Assembly: GCA_025054615.1 (NCBI GenBank)
Contig: JANWZO010000015.1
Span: forward strand, 1-61,752
Length of the DNA: 61,752 nt
Direction: 5' to 3'
From: Kiritimatiellia bacterium
GTDB taxonomy: Bacteria; Verrucomicrobiota; Kiritimatiellia; CAIVKH01
Shown here: positions 53,711 to 61,752 of the stretch, piece after piece
Numbering within the stretch: position 1 is the stretch's first letter
Layout of the letters: every line of letters starts with the position of its first letter
Notes under the pieces: model-generated
Told to the model about the DNA's origin: nothing
The model's database searches: none
What the model saw: only the letters and a program-made list of their open reading frames with translations
Program-made: the position numbers and the translations under genes

Positions 53711-54502
53711 CTAGAGCAACAGCCAGACCGCGGCGGCGACCGCCAGCCGATACCATGCGAACGGCGCGAGACCGTGACGGGAAATCCAGTGCAGAAAAAA
53801 GCGGATTGCCGCGGCGGCCGACAGATACGCCACGATAAATCCGATGGCAAACCAGGGGATGGTCTCCGCCGTCAGCAACGAAGCATTTTTCAGCAGATCG
53901 TAGGCCACGGCCAGCGTCATCACGGGCACGGCCGCGAAGAACGAGTATTTCACCGCACTGGCGCGGTCCAGCCCCAGCATCATCGCGCCGAGGATCGTGC
54001 AGGTCGACCTGGACATGCCGGGCCAGAGGGCAAGGCACTGAAAGAGGCCAATGCCCAGCGCCATCCGCCACGTCATGGCGGAGAGACCGACAGCCGGACG
54101 GTCACTATGCAGCCGCTCCGCAACCAGGATCCACACCGCGCCCGCCGCCAGCCCGACCGCAACGGTGTCCGGGCCAAACAGGTGCGCCTTGATCGCAGCG
54201 TGGCTCGCCCGCCCGACCACCACCGCGGGAAGCGTGGTCAGCCCGAGAAAGAGGATTCCATTGTAACCGCTGAAACCCGGGCCTGAGGGCTCGCTGAACA
54301 ATTCCGCGAACGTTCGCGTGTACATGGTGACCACTGCCAGGATCGCCCCGAGTTGGATGAAGACCTCGAACAGCTTCGCCGTTTCTCCGTCGAAGCCGAG
54401 CAGGTGGCCGACGAGAATCAAGTGGCCGGTCGACGAAACGGGAAGGAACTCCGTGAAGCCCTCGACCAGGCCCATGACGACGGCGATCCAATGCTCGTTC
54501 AT
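53711..54502 (-). CDS. uppP: Undecaprenyl-diphosphatase
   Basis: A 263-residue integral membrane protein with the two UppP/BacA signatures. GLVEGFTEFLPVSSTGHLIL is near the N-terminus with the catalytic Glu and Ser/His, and LWPGMSRSTCTILGAMMLGLDR is in the middle with the conserved PGxSRS. About eight membrane segments are visible. It dephosphorylates undecaprenyl diphosphate to regenerate the carrier lipid used for peptidoglycan and for the surface polysaccharide made by the 1-17 kb locus. It is an independent transcription unit, 114 bp after dnaE on the same strand. Confidence 0.95.
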   Translation of the reverse strand: MNEHWIAVVMGLVEGFTEFLPVSSTGHLILVGHLLGFDGETAKLFEVFIQLGAILAVVTMYTRTFAELFSEPSGPGFSGYNGILFLGLTTLPAVVVGRASHAAIKAHLFGPDTVAVGLAAGAVWILVAERLHSDRPAVGLSAMTWRMALGIGLFQCLALWPGMSRSTCTILGAMMLGLDRASAVKYSFFAAVPVMTLAVAYDLLKNASLLTAETIPWFAIGFIVAYLSAAAAIRFFLHWISRHGLAPFAWYRLAVAAAVWLLL

Positions 54503-54616
54503 CCGGCGTCAGGATGCGCTACACGCCCCGCTCCGCCAACACAATTCGAACCGTGCGGTCCGGGGCGGACTCCACGAGCGCCGCTCCTCTCCGCGCGACG
54601 CACGGTGGCAATGCGG

Positions 54617-57600
54617 TCAGCCGCCTGGCGATCGACCATTCCCCGAGCGGCTCCGAGGTCGAAGATAGGGCGCAGGGTTGACGGAGATGAACACGCTGCC
54701 CTCGCCAAGCACTTTTTCCAGCTCGTGGATCACTTTTTGCGAGGCGTTTGTTTGATATGCGGTGCCGGCTTGGACGAAGACCTTCTGGCCCCCGGGGAAT
54801 TCAATACAGACGGTGACGGGCGTTTGACCGGGGTTGGAGCGGAGAACCTGACGCACCGCACCAAGGACCTCCTCGGTTGCTCGCGCCTCCGGCACGTGAA
54901 GGCTGATCCTCTGCACAAAAAAGCGGTGCGCCTCCTGCAAGGGGTAAATTTCGTTCGCCCGAATGTCCAGCTCGTCGCCGTCGCGCGCCAGCTCGCCGCA
55001 AACGAGCACTGGCGCCTCTTCGCGAACGTGCATGGCGTACTGTTCATAGGCGGCGGGAAACAGGACGACGGGTACCGCGCCCTCGAGGGTCTCTAGGCGA
55101 AACGTCGCCATTGGCTTCTGGTCCTTCTTCGTGAACCGCTTGGCAATCTGTGTCACGAGCCCGGCGATCCGTGTCGCAACCTTGTCCGGCGCGGATCGCA
55201 GGTCATTCAGGGTGTGGAGGCTGTATCGTTTGATTTCATTTCGGAAAGACGCCAGCGGGTGCCCGGAGATGTAGAAGCCCAGCAGCTCCTTCTCGCCCGC
55301 GAGATTTTGGCTCGCCGGCCACGGTTCGGCGGGGGGAAGCATCGAGTCATCGGCCACCGCGCTTGAGCTTTCCAATTCCTCAAACAGGGAGATCTGGCCA
55401 GATTTCCTGTCGCGCTGAATGGCCTCGGCTCGCGCCATGGCCGTTTCGATGCCGGCGTACAGGCGCGAGCGCGGCAGACCGGTGAAGTCGAAGGCGCCGC
55501 AGCGGACCAGACTTTCCAGGGTCTTTCGATTGACGAACTGGCTTTCGACCCGCATGCAAAAATCGACAAGCCCCCGGAAAGGTCCGCCGCGCTCGCGCTC
55601 TTTTACGATCGCCTCGACCGCGCCGATGCCGACGTTTTTGATGCCGGCGAGGCCAAACCGGATGGCGCGGCGCCCGGAGCCGTCGGGGCGAAGCGCGGTA
55701 AACCGCACGCCGCTTTCGTTGACGCTCGGCGGCAGAATCTCGATATCCAGTTCGGCGCATTCGGCCAGCAATTCGCCAATCCGGTCGTTGTCGCTGATTT
55801 CGACCGAGAGGTTTGCCGCCATGAATTCGACCGGGTAATACGCCTTCAGCCAGGCGGTCCGCCACGCAATGACGGCATAGGCGGCGCTGTGGGATTTGTT
55901 GAATCCGTAGCCGGCAAATCTGTCGATGATGTCGAAAATGGCTTCCGCCTTCGCGCGGGGCAGGTGGCTGTGCCGGGCGCAACCTTCGATGAACTTCTCG
56001 CGCATGGCGGCCATTTCTTCCTTGTTTTTTTTGCCCATCGCGCGGCGGAGCAGATCGCCCTGCGCGAGGGTGAACCCGGCGAGCACGTTGGCCGCCTGCT
56101 GCACCTGTTCCTGGTAGAGGAAGATGCCGTAGGTGTCTTTGAGGACGGGCTCCAATTTAGGGTGAGGGTAGTCAATTTTCGCGCGCCCGTTTTTCCGAGC
56201 GCCGAACTCGTCGACAAACTGCATGGGGCCTGGGCGGAACAGCGCGATCAGCGCGATCAGGTCTTCGAATCGGCTGACGCCAACCTTGCGCAGCATGTCG
56301 CGCATGCCTGCGGATTCCACCTGGAAGATCGCGACCGTGTCGCCGCGGCTCAGCAGGTCGAGGACTGCGCGGTCATCGTCCGGCAGGCGCTCAAGGTCCA
56401 CCTTGACCCCATGGTTCCGTTCGATCGCCTCAAGGGTCTCCTGGATGATTGTAAGCGTCTTGAGCCCGAGGAAATCCATCTTGAGCAACCCGACCATCTC
56501 GAGCGGCTTCATCTCGAACTGCGTGCACGGCTCGCCCGATTTGTCGCGCGAGAGCGGAATCAGCTCGATGAGCGGCCTCTCCCCGATGACCACGCCCGCG
56601 GCGTGCGTGCCTGGGTTGCGCGGGAGGCCTTCCAGGACACGGGCATATTTGAGGATCCGCTGCGCAGCGGGCTCATTCTGGCAGGCCTGCCGAAATTCCG
56701 GATTTTCCTGCAGCGCGCGGTCGAGCGTCATGTCAGGCGCTTCGGGGATCATCTTGGCGAGCCGGTCGGCTTCCGAGAGCGGCAGCTCCAAGACGCGGGC
56801 GAGATCCCGGATGACCGTTTTGGCGCCTAGCGATCCAAAGGTGATGATCTGCGCGGTGTTCTCGCGGCCGTATTTTTGTTTGACGTAGTCAATGACCTCT
56901 CCGCGGCGCCACTGGCAGAAGTCGATGTCGAAATCCGGCGGCGACACGCGGTCCGGATTCAGGAAACGCTCAAAAAACAGCCCATATTTGAGCGGATCGA
57001 TCCCGGTGATCTCGAGCGCGTACGCCACAACGCTTCCGGCGCCCGAACCGCGCCCGGGTCCGACGGGGATTTTGTTCTGGTGGGCGAAGTGGATGAAGTC
57101 CCAGACAACAAGGAAATAGTTGATAAATCCTGTTTTTTCGATGATCTCCACTTCGTGGAAAAAGCGCCGGACGATCGCCTCCTCCCGCTCGTTTTTCGGA
57201 TTGTAGACATCGTCGATCCCATAGCGCTTTCGGAGCCCTTCCCGGCCGAGTTTGATCAAGTATTCCTTTTGGGTGTAGCCGGCCGGCACCTGATAGGTCG
57301 GAAAATGGAGCTCGCCCTTGCGGATCAGTTCGACGGTACAGCGCTGCGCGATTTCCACCGTGTTTGAAACGGCATCCGGCACCTCGTTGAACAGACGCAG
57401 CATCTCCGCGCCAGATTTCATGTAAAACTGGTCCGACCCGTACCGCAGCCGCTTGGGGTCGCTCATCGTTGTGCCGGTTTGCAGGCAGAGCATAACCTCG
57501 TGCGCCTCCGCGTGCTCCGGCAGCAGGTAGTGCACGTCATTCGTCGCAACGAGTGGGAGCGAGAGTTTTTTGGCAATTTCGAGCAGCCCCCGATTCACGA

Positions 57601-58168
57601 CGCGCTGCTCTTCAAGGCCGTGATCCTGCAGTTCGATGAAATAATTTCCCTTTCCGAAGATTTCGGCATAGGTGCCCGCCAGCTTCAGCGCGCCTTCAAA
57701 ATCGCCGCGCAAGAGCCGCGATGGAATCTGGCCGTTGAGGCACGAAGAGGTGCCGATCAGGCCCTTGCTGTATCGGGCGAGCGTTTCGAGGTCGATGCGC
57801 GGCTTGTAATAAAATCCTTCGAGGTGCGCGAGAGACACGAGGCGCATCAAATTCGCATAGCCCTCGTTCGTTTCGCAGAGAAGGAGTTGATGGTTCGCTT
57901 GTGAGCCGGTCTCCTCCTCGCGGCGCCGCTCTTTCATGGAGCCGTGGGCCATGTAGACCTCGCAGCCGATGATCGGGCGGATCCCCGCATCCTTCGCCTG
58001 CTTGTAAAAATCCACGATCCCGTACAACACCCCGTGGTCGGTGATAGCCAACGCGCTCATGCCGAGCTTCTTCGCCTGCTCGATCGCTCGGCCGATTCGG
58101 CAGCAGCCATCCAAAAGGCTGTACTCGGTATGGAAATGGAGATGGACAAATGGGACAGTCGCCGACAT
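54617..58168 (-). CDS. dnaE: DNA polymerase III alpha subunit
   Basis: An 1183-residue DnaE1-type polymerase. The PHP domain begins FVHLHFHTEYSLLDGCCRIG. The catalytic palm shows PPDFDIDFCQWRRGEVIDYV with the two metal-binding aspartates. GRGSGAGSVVAYALEITGIDP, the MAAMREKFIEGC region and YGFNKSHSAAYAVIAWRTAWLK are all typical. An OB domain lies near the C-terminus (ATRIAGLVTQIAKRFTKKDQKPMATF). It is the main replicative polymerase. The start ATG at 58168 (MSATVPFVHL) is chosen because the 56 upstream codons are low-homology and lie in the promoter region. Confidence 0.97.
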   Translation of the reverse strand: MSATVPFVHLHFHTEYSLLDGCCRIGRAIEQAKKLGMSALAITDHGVLYGIVDFYKQAKDAGIRPIIGCEVYMAHGSMKERRREEETGSQANHQLLLCETNEGYANLMRLVSLAHLEGFYYKPRIDLETLARYSKGLIGTSSCLNGQIPSRLLRGDFEGALKLAGTYAEIFGKGNYFIELQDHGLEEQRVVNRGLLEIAKKLSLPLVATNDVHYLLPEHAEAHEVMLCLQTGTTMSDPKRLRYGSDQFYMKSGAEMLRLFNEVPDAVSNTVEIAQRCTVELIRKGELHFPTYQVPAGYTQKEYLIKLGREGLRKRYGIDDVYNPKNEREEAIVRRFFHEVEIIEKTGFINYFLVVWDFIHFAHQNKIPVGPGRGSGAGSVVAYALEITGIDPLKYGLFFERFLNPDRVSPPDFDIDFCQWRRGEVIDYVKQKYGRENTAQIITFGSLGAKTVIRDLARVLELPLSEADRLAKMIPEAPDMTLDRALQENPEFRQACQNEPAAQRILKYARVLEGLPRNPGTHAAGVVIGERPLIELIPLSRDKSGEPCTQFEMKPLEMVGLLKMDFLGLKTLTIIQETLEAIERNHGVKVDLERLPDDDRAVLDLLSRGDTVAIFQVESAGMRDMLRKVGVSRFEDLIALIALFRPGPMQFVDEFGARKNGRAKIDYPHPKLEPVLKDTYGIFLYQEQVQQAANVLAGFTLAQGDLLRRAMGKKNKEEMAAMREKFIEGCARHSHLPRAKAEAIFDIIDRFAGYGFNKSHSAAYAVIAWRTAWLKAYYPVEFMAANLSVEISDNDRIGELLAECAELDIEILPPSVNESGVRFTALRPDGSGRRAIRFGLAGIKNVGIGAVEAIVKERERGGPFRGLVDFCMRVESQFVNRKTLESLVRCGAFDFTGLPRSRLYAGIETAMARAEAIQRDRKSGQISLFEELESSSAVADDSMLPPAEPWPASQNLAGEKELLGFYISGHPLASFRNEIKRYSLHTLNDLRSAPDKVATRIAGLVTQIAKRFTKKDQKPMATFRLETLEGAVPVVLFPAAYEQYAMHVREEAPVLVCGELARDGDELDIRANEIYPLQEAHRFFVQRISLHVPEARATEEVLGAVRQVLRSNPGQTPVTVCIEFPGGQKVFVQAGTAYQTNASQKVIHELEKVLGEGSVFISVNPAPYLRPRSRSGNGRSPGG

Positions 58169-58357
58169 GGGGTACCTTATATAGCATTCCCACCCAGTCT
58201 CACGAAAGCAACCGCCTTGCTGCTGCGCTCTTCCTCCGGCCAAGGGGCCTGACTCTCGCGCGGCCTCAACTCGGATGCGACGGCGTGCGACAGTACAACT
58301 TTGCGCTCCATTGATACAAAAATGATGTATCCGCAATCACGGCATGGGAGGTATGCG
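58169..58357. other. Intergenic region upstream of dnaE
   Basis: 189 bp between the dnaE start and the hpf terminator; presumably the dnaE promoter. No clear -35/-10 pair or other element was identified. Confidence 0.4.
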
Positions 58358-58389
58358 AAAAAAAACGGACGGCGCCATGCGCCGTCCGT
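58358..58389 (-). terminator. Rho-independent terminator of the HTH-hpf operon
   Basis: A perfect 11-bp GC-rich stem (ACGGACGGCGC with GCGCCGTCCGT, 58365-58375 and 58379-58389) has a 3-nt loop. On the minus strand it is followed directly by a run of eight T (58358-58365 as A on the plus strand). It starts 28 bp after the hpf stop. Confidence 0.92.
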
Positions 58390-58416
58390 CGTCGATGTTC
58401 GATTGGACTTCCGGCC

Positions 58417-58767
58417 CTAGGTCAGGGCTTCCGCGAGGCGCCACCGGGGGGCGCGCTCGCGACGCGCCATCCGCGCCGTCTTCCTCTTCCGAAGAAGCTG
58501 CTCGACCTTTTCAACTAGCAAATCGACCGCTTCCAGCGGCTGTGATGCCTTCTGTACGGCACTAACATCGTTGCCCGGCACCTCCATGCGCACGTGCGCC
58601 TCGAACTGGGTCGGTGACGGGTGAGCACTCGCGCGCTTGAGAGTCACGCGGGCTCGCAGGGCGCGGCCCGCATAGTGCTCAAGACGGGCCACTTTCTCGA
58701 TCGTTTTCTCTCTCAGAGGTTCCGTCAGTCGGAACCCTTCCGCGTGCACCAGGATGTCCATACTCAT
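58417..58767 (-). CDS. hpf: Ribosome hibernation promoting factor (short HPF/RaiA family)
   Basis: A 116-residue S30AE-domain protein: MSMDILVHAEGFRLTEPLREKTIEKVARLEHYAG at the start, seen as DILVHAEGFRLTEPLREKT. A central HPSPTQFEAHVRMEVPGNDV and an AVDLLVEKVEQLLRKRK helix at the end complete the family pattern. It binds 16S rRNA in the ribosome decoding region in stationary phase. It is the short form, lacking the C-terminal dimerisation domain of long HPF. The ATG at 58767 has an AAGGGGAA site and overlaps the HTH gene stop (ATGA). A strong terminator follows. Confidence 0.92.
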   Translation of the reverse strand: MSMDILVHAEGFRLTEPLREKTIEKVARLEHYAGRALRARVTLKRASAHPSPTQFEAHVRMEVPGNDVSAVQKASQPLEAVDLLVEKVEQLLRKRKTARMARRERAPRWRLAEALT

Positions 58768-59186
58768 GCGCTTCCCCTTTCTTTTTCTTTTGGTTCTTGG
58801 AGGCGTGGGTTGGACGCCTTCCCCAAATAGGTGAAGCAATCTTCATGCCGGATCGGCGCGCCCAGATTCGGAATCCGATTCAGGGCGGTAATAATCTTGT
58901 TCTGAATGCGGAGAGATAGGCGCCGCCCTCGGCGCGCCTTGGCGACCTGTTTGTGCGTCAGCCCGAGATCGGACGCTAGATGAACCAAATCCGAATTGCG
59001 AAGACCGAGCTGAAGCATGAGCGCGTCAATCGGTTGGACACCGACATTCACCAAAAGGTTCGACACGGCAGAAGCCTGTGCGTTCGAACGGCTTCTCGGC
59101 GCGCGCCGCTCTCCAACATAAGGCCCCGTTACCCTGCCCCGAGCTTCTATCGGCCCACTTCGGAGACCGCCTCGCAAATTCGCCAT
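58764..59186 (-). CDS. Small helix-turn-helix protein coupled to hpf
   Basis: A 140-residue protein whose middle (about residues 50-105) has the pattern of a compact HTH domain: MLQLGLRNSDLVHLASDLGLTHKQVAKAR, seen in pieces as LGLRNSDLVHLASD and LTHKQVAKARRGRRLS. N-terminal residues 1-45 are Arg-rich and probably disordered. No signal peptide. The stop overlaps the hpf start by 4 bp, so the two proteins are coproduced. It may regulate its own operon or assist ribosome hibernation; both are guesses. Confidence 0.72.
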   Translation of the reverse strand: MANLRGGLRSGPIEARGRVTGPYVGERRAPRSRSNAQASAVSNLLVNVGVQPIDALMLQLGLRNSDLVHLASDLGLTHKQVAKARRGRRLSLRIQNKIITALNRIPNLGAPIRHEDCFTYLGKASNPRLQEPKEKERGSA

Positions 59187-59255
59187 TGATCTTCAGCTGC
59201 CTATCGGACAGTGTACCCCTCGCACTTCATCAATTCAAGCGCGTGGAGGAGAGAT

Positions 59256-59819
59256 ATGTTCCGTTTAGGCATCTGTATGATCTGCATGGGTGTGCTGAAC
59301 AGCGCTGCACAGGAAGCTGACCTATCCTCGGTCTTCAAGGCGATTGGCGCGATGCAATCGGCCCAAACCAATGAGGCGGTTCAAGTGGCCGATTTCCGAG
59401 CCATGCGCGCGTTGCTCCCGAATTCGATCGGAGGCTACAAACGGAAGGAAAGTGGTGGCGAAAAGACCTCTTTTATGGGAATAACCACCTCATACGCCGA
59501 AGGCCGCTACGAGCAGGGGGAGGCCCGAATGACCGTCAAAATGACCGACTACGGCGGGACAGGCCTCGCGGGAATGCTGGCGGCCGCATGGACGATGTCC
59601 GAGGTGGATCGGGAGACCGAGACGGGTTTTGAGCGTACGGTGGACATCAGTGGACACCGCGCGCTAGAAAAATTCGATCACTCCGCCCGTTCGGGCGAAC
59701 TCAAGATCCTCGTGGCCGACCGATATATGGTCGAGATTTCCGTTTACGGCGGAAAGCCGGAGGATCTGCGATCCGCGGCAGAGGCGATTCCTGTTCAGAA
59801 GCTAGCTGAGCTGAAATAG
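59256..59819 (+). CDS. Secreted protein of unknown function
   Basis: A 187-residue product. The ATG at 59256 has a strong GGAGGAG site, better than a further upstream ATG at 59211. The signal peptide is about residues 1-20 (FRLGICMICMGVLNSAAQ). The mature part includes MRALLPNSIGGYKRK, GEKTSFMGITTSYAEGRYEQGEAR, seen as SFMGITTSYAEGRY, and KMTDYGGTGLAGMLAAAW, then SEVDRETETGFERTVDISG. This pattern occurs in a family of uncharacterised exported proteins, but I cannot name it. No enzymatic motif. It is 50 bp upstream of the phosphatase gene on the same strand, so possibly in one operon. Confidence 0.75.
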   Translation: MFRLGICMICMGVLNSAAQEADLSSVFKAIGAMQSAQTNEAVQVADFRAMRALLPNSIGGYKRKESGGEKTSFMGITTSYAEGRYEQGEARMTVKMTDYGGTGLAGMLAAAWTMSEVDRETETGFERTVDISGHRALEKFDHSARSGELKILVADRYMVEISVYGGKPEDLRSAAEAIPVQKLAELK

Positions 59820-59869
59820 ACTTCCTTCGGGGGGGGCGCTATGGGGCTGTCGGGTTTTGTTCTCGGGCT

Positions 59870-61429
59870 ATGCGCATGATCCGAATCCCCATTCCTCAGC
59901 GGGCTGCGGTGCGAATGGCCCTGCTCGCCATGGCGTGGGCCGTAGTCATTCTGATCTTTGCGCTGGCCTACCGAACAGCTTCAAAGGCAATTCTGGATGA
60001 AATCCGCGCACAGGCGAAAGCGGTGGCCATTGCGCTGGCGGCAGCGATCGATCCCGACGATGTGACCGCCATTCGAGAGCCTGCCGACGTGGGTCTTCCC
60101 TCCTTGGCGAAAATTCAACGGCTGCTTTCCGCGGTCACGGATGCGAATCCGGACATCCGATACGTTTACGTGATGCGAAGGGATCCGACACCCGGGGCTC
60201 CTCCCTCCTCCTACGTCTATGTCGTGGACGAACCGGAGCGCGACCGGAACGGCAACGGACAAATCGATCCGGACGAGCGCAGCCAGCCGCCGGGCACCCC
60301 CTATGACGCATCCGCTTTCCCCGCCATGGTCTCGGCGTGGGACGGGCCCTCGGCGGACGAAGAGGTGACAGCCGACCCGCCCTATCCCGATTCCATCTCC
60401 GGCTACGCGCCGATCCGCGATGCGGCGGGCCAGACCGTTGCAATTGTGGGCGTGGACATCCTGGCCGAAACCGTCCATTTGAAAAAAGCGGCAGTTCGCC
60501 GCGCTGCGGTAGTGCTGGCCCTTGCGATGAATGCGCTGATCACGATGGTGCTTGTGCTTTATCGCCGCGAGCATCTTGCGATGGTCGAGAACCGAGCGCT
60601 CGCACGCGAACTTGCGTTCCGTAATGAAGTTTTGCAGGACACGAACCGCGAGCTGGAGCGTCTCAACCGACAGTACGAAGAAGAACTTGCCCTCGCGCGA
60701 GACGTTCAGCTCGGCCTATTGCCGCGGGATTTGCCGCGCCACGCCCGTCTCGCATTCGAGCGCTGCTTCGTCACCTGCGCGATGCTGGGCGGCGACCTCT
60801 ATGATGTCTTCACGCTATCGGGCAATCGGATTGCCCTCTACGTGGCGGACGTGTCCGGCCACGGCGCCGGCGCCGCGCTGATTTCCGGACTGATCAAGAT
60901 GGCCGTCGCCGGCATGAAGGGGGACCGCACTGGCTCGGACATCCTCGAGCGGCCTGCCAGGGTCATCGCGCGGATTAATGAGCTTGTGGCGCGGGAGCTG
61001 CCGCCGGACAAGTTCGTCACGATGATCTACGCTGTCATCGACATCGCTTCGCCTTCGATCACATGCCGGGTCGCGTCGGCAGGGCACCCTCCGCCGATCC
61101 ATATTCGTGCGGCCGCCAGCGATGCATTCCCCGTCCCGATCCAAAGCGGCCCCGCCCTGGTCTTCTTTGAACAGGCCGATTGGCCGGAAAGCGAATTCCG
61201 CGTCGAGCCCGGTGACAAGCTGGCGTTCTTTACCGATGGCATCCCCGAGGCGATGAACGAACGGCACGAGGAATTCGGCGACGATCGCCTGCTGGAATTG
61301 CTCCGGACCCACGGCCGCGAGCCCGCTCCGTCGCTCATGGAGCGAGTGAACCGGGCTCTTGCGGCCCATCGGGGCACCAACGCGGTAAGCGACGATTACA
61401 CGCTCCTGATCGCCGAATTTCTGGCGTGA
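59870..61429 (+). CDS. RsbU/SpoIIE-type serine phosphatase with periplasmic sensor and EF-hand-like loop
   Basis: A 519-residue membrane protein. Helix 1 is about residues 14-35, a periplasmic sensor domain spans about 36-205, and helix 2 is about 210-230. A short coiled coil follows, then a PP2C-like SpoIIE domain with LGGDLYDVF, VADVSGHGAGAALISGL, SAGHPPP, KLAFFTDGIPEAMNE and SDDYTLLIAEFL, the last four giving the metal-binding aspartates. The sensor contains DRNGNGQIDPDE, which fits the 12-residue EF-hand calcium-loop pattern, so it may respond to calcium. RsbU-type enzymes dephosphorylate anti-sigma-factor antagonists; no cognate STAS protein is visible in the window. Confidence 0.9.
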   Translation: MRMIRIPIPQRAAVRMALLAMAWAVVILIFALAYRTASKAILDEIRAQAKAVAIALAAAIDPDDVTAIREPADVGLPSLAKIQRLLSAVTDANPDIRYVYVMRRDPTPGAPPSSYVYVVDEPERDRNGNGQIDPDERSQPPGTPYDASAFPAMVSAWDGPSADEEVTADPPYPDSISGYAPIRDAAGQTVAIVGVDILAETVHLKKAAVRRAAVVLALAMNALITMVLVLYRREHLAMVENRALARELAFRNEVLQDTNRELERLNRQYEEELALARDVQLGLLPRDLPRHARLAFERCFVTCAMLGGDLYDVFTLSGNRIALYVADVSGHGAGAALISGLIKMAVAGMKGDRTGSDILERPARVIARINELVARELPPDKFVTMIYAVIDIASPSITCRVASAGHPPPIHIRAAASDAFPVPIQSGPALVFFEQADWPESEFRVEPGDKLAFFTDGIPEAMNERHEEFGDDRLLELLRTHGREPAPSLMERVNRALAAHRGTNAVSDDYTLLIAEFLA

Positions 61430-61457
61430 AAGGGTCGGATTTTTGACGTGACCCTTT
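61429..61457 (+). terminator. Possible 3' hairpin after the phosphatase gene
   Basis: AAAGGGTC (61429-61436) pairs with GACCCTTT (61450-61457) around a 13-nt loop, starting at the last base of the stop codon. There is no T run after it, so it would be a weak or rho-dependent end or simply a 3' structure. Confidence 0.4.
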
Positions 61458-61752
61458 GAAAATTCCCCCCCTCGGGACCGAGATAGAAATGACCCGATGG
61501 CAGCGCAGGGAAGACCGCTGCACTGGGACAATTTCCAAATAGCAGGACAAGCGGACAAGGCTGAAGAAGGCAGCGAGGCGAGCGGACGGGCCCACCGAGG
61601 TCGGAGACCTGAAATCAGCGTTGTCCAGTTGCCGGAGGATCACTTCTAATTCGAAATGCTGCGTTGCAGGGACTGATCTCTTCATCCGCCTTCTCCCCTT
61701 GGAGGCGCGCACGCTGCGGCGCGCCCGTCCATCAAGATTGAATAGGGGCGCG
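61458..61752. other. Non-coding window end
   Basis: About 295 bp with no supported gene. A minus-strand frame (61335-61712) has no RBS or recognisable domain and overlaps the phosphatase 3' end, so it is not called. Confidence 0.4.

Noticed and set aside
61335-61712. A 125-codon minus-strand frame at the window end
   Set aside because: Overlaps the 3' end of the phosphatase, has no RBS and no domain.

Overview
This is a high-GC (about 60% by eye) Gram-negative chromosomal window. Three features suggest a member of the PVC group (Verrucomicrobiota/Kiritimatiellota type): an exosortase with an EpsI-like partner next to an exopolysaccharide locus, a protein with a textbook PEP-CTERM sorting signal, and secreted proteins with C-terminal beta-sandwich domains. 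The assignment is inferred from gene content only; no rRNA gene is present.

Layout. (1) 1-21.5 kb is an exopolysaccharide/O-antigen locus. Its minus-strand arm runs from a DUF362 protein through a C-methyltransferase, RmlC, an SDR epimerase, a CmcI-like methyltransferase/hydroxylase, a Wzx-type flippase, glycosyltransferases and two tandem Wzy/ligase-like membrane proteins to a glycosyltransferase cut by the window edge. Most junctions are 4-bp ATGA overlaps. The plus-strand arm encodes a GmhB-like phosphatase, a second copy of an unusual GT4, exosortase, EpsI-like protein, UDP-xylose synthase, glycogen phosphorylase and oligoribonuclease. An AT-richer patch (about 5.4-6.9 kb) carries a GT2 gene and a truncated GT2 remnant. 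(2) 21.5-29.3 kb (minus) has a clan GH-A hydrolase, a PEP-CTERM protein and its paralogue lacking the sorting signal, a zinc-ribbon/LemA/HtpX operon and an SLC13-type transporter with TrkA-C domains. (3) 29.4-36.9 kb (plus) is one tightly packed run, surA-like/pdxA/rsmA followed by a TolC/MacA/MacB-type exporter. (4) 36.9-40.9 kb (minus) encodes a secreted pullulanase-like enzyme and a coiled-coil exported protein. (5) 40.9-46.0 kb, between tRNA-Gly(GCC) and tRNA-Ser(GGA), is a gene-poor accessory segment. It holds a secreted clan-CD peptidase-like protein whose motifs look circularly permuted, a glutaredoxin-like/HxlR divergent pair, a broken IS5-type transposase and REP-like hairpin repeats. 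(6) 46.1-53.5 kb (minus) is a carbohydrate cluster: enolase-superfamily dehydratase, LamG protein, polysaccharide pyruvyltransferase-like protein, GH94 phosphorylase and a GH63-like hydrolase. (7) 53.7-61.4 kb holds housekeeping and signalling genes: uppP, dnaE, hpf with a coupled HTH gene, a secreted hypothetical protein and an RsbU/SpoIIE phosphatase.

The most interesting unexplained signal is a 15-bp palindrome, TTCCATNNNATGGAA. It has four perfect copies plus close variants, all in three short intergenic clusters (21.5, 27.4 and 50.5 kb) with a shared 16/32-bp spacing. It looks like a protein-binding array or a mobile intergenic repeat. Second is the apparently permuted Cys-before-His caspase/legumain-like protein at 41.8-43.3 kb. 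No CRISPR array, rRNA or intact mobile element was seen.
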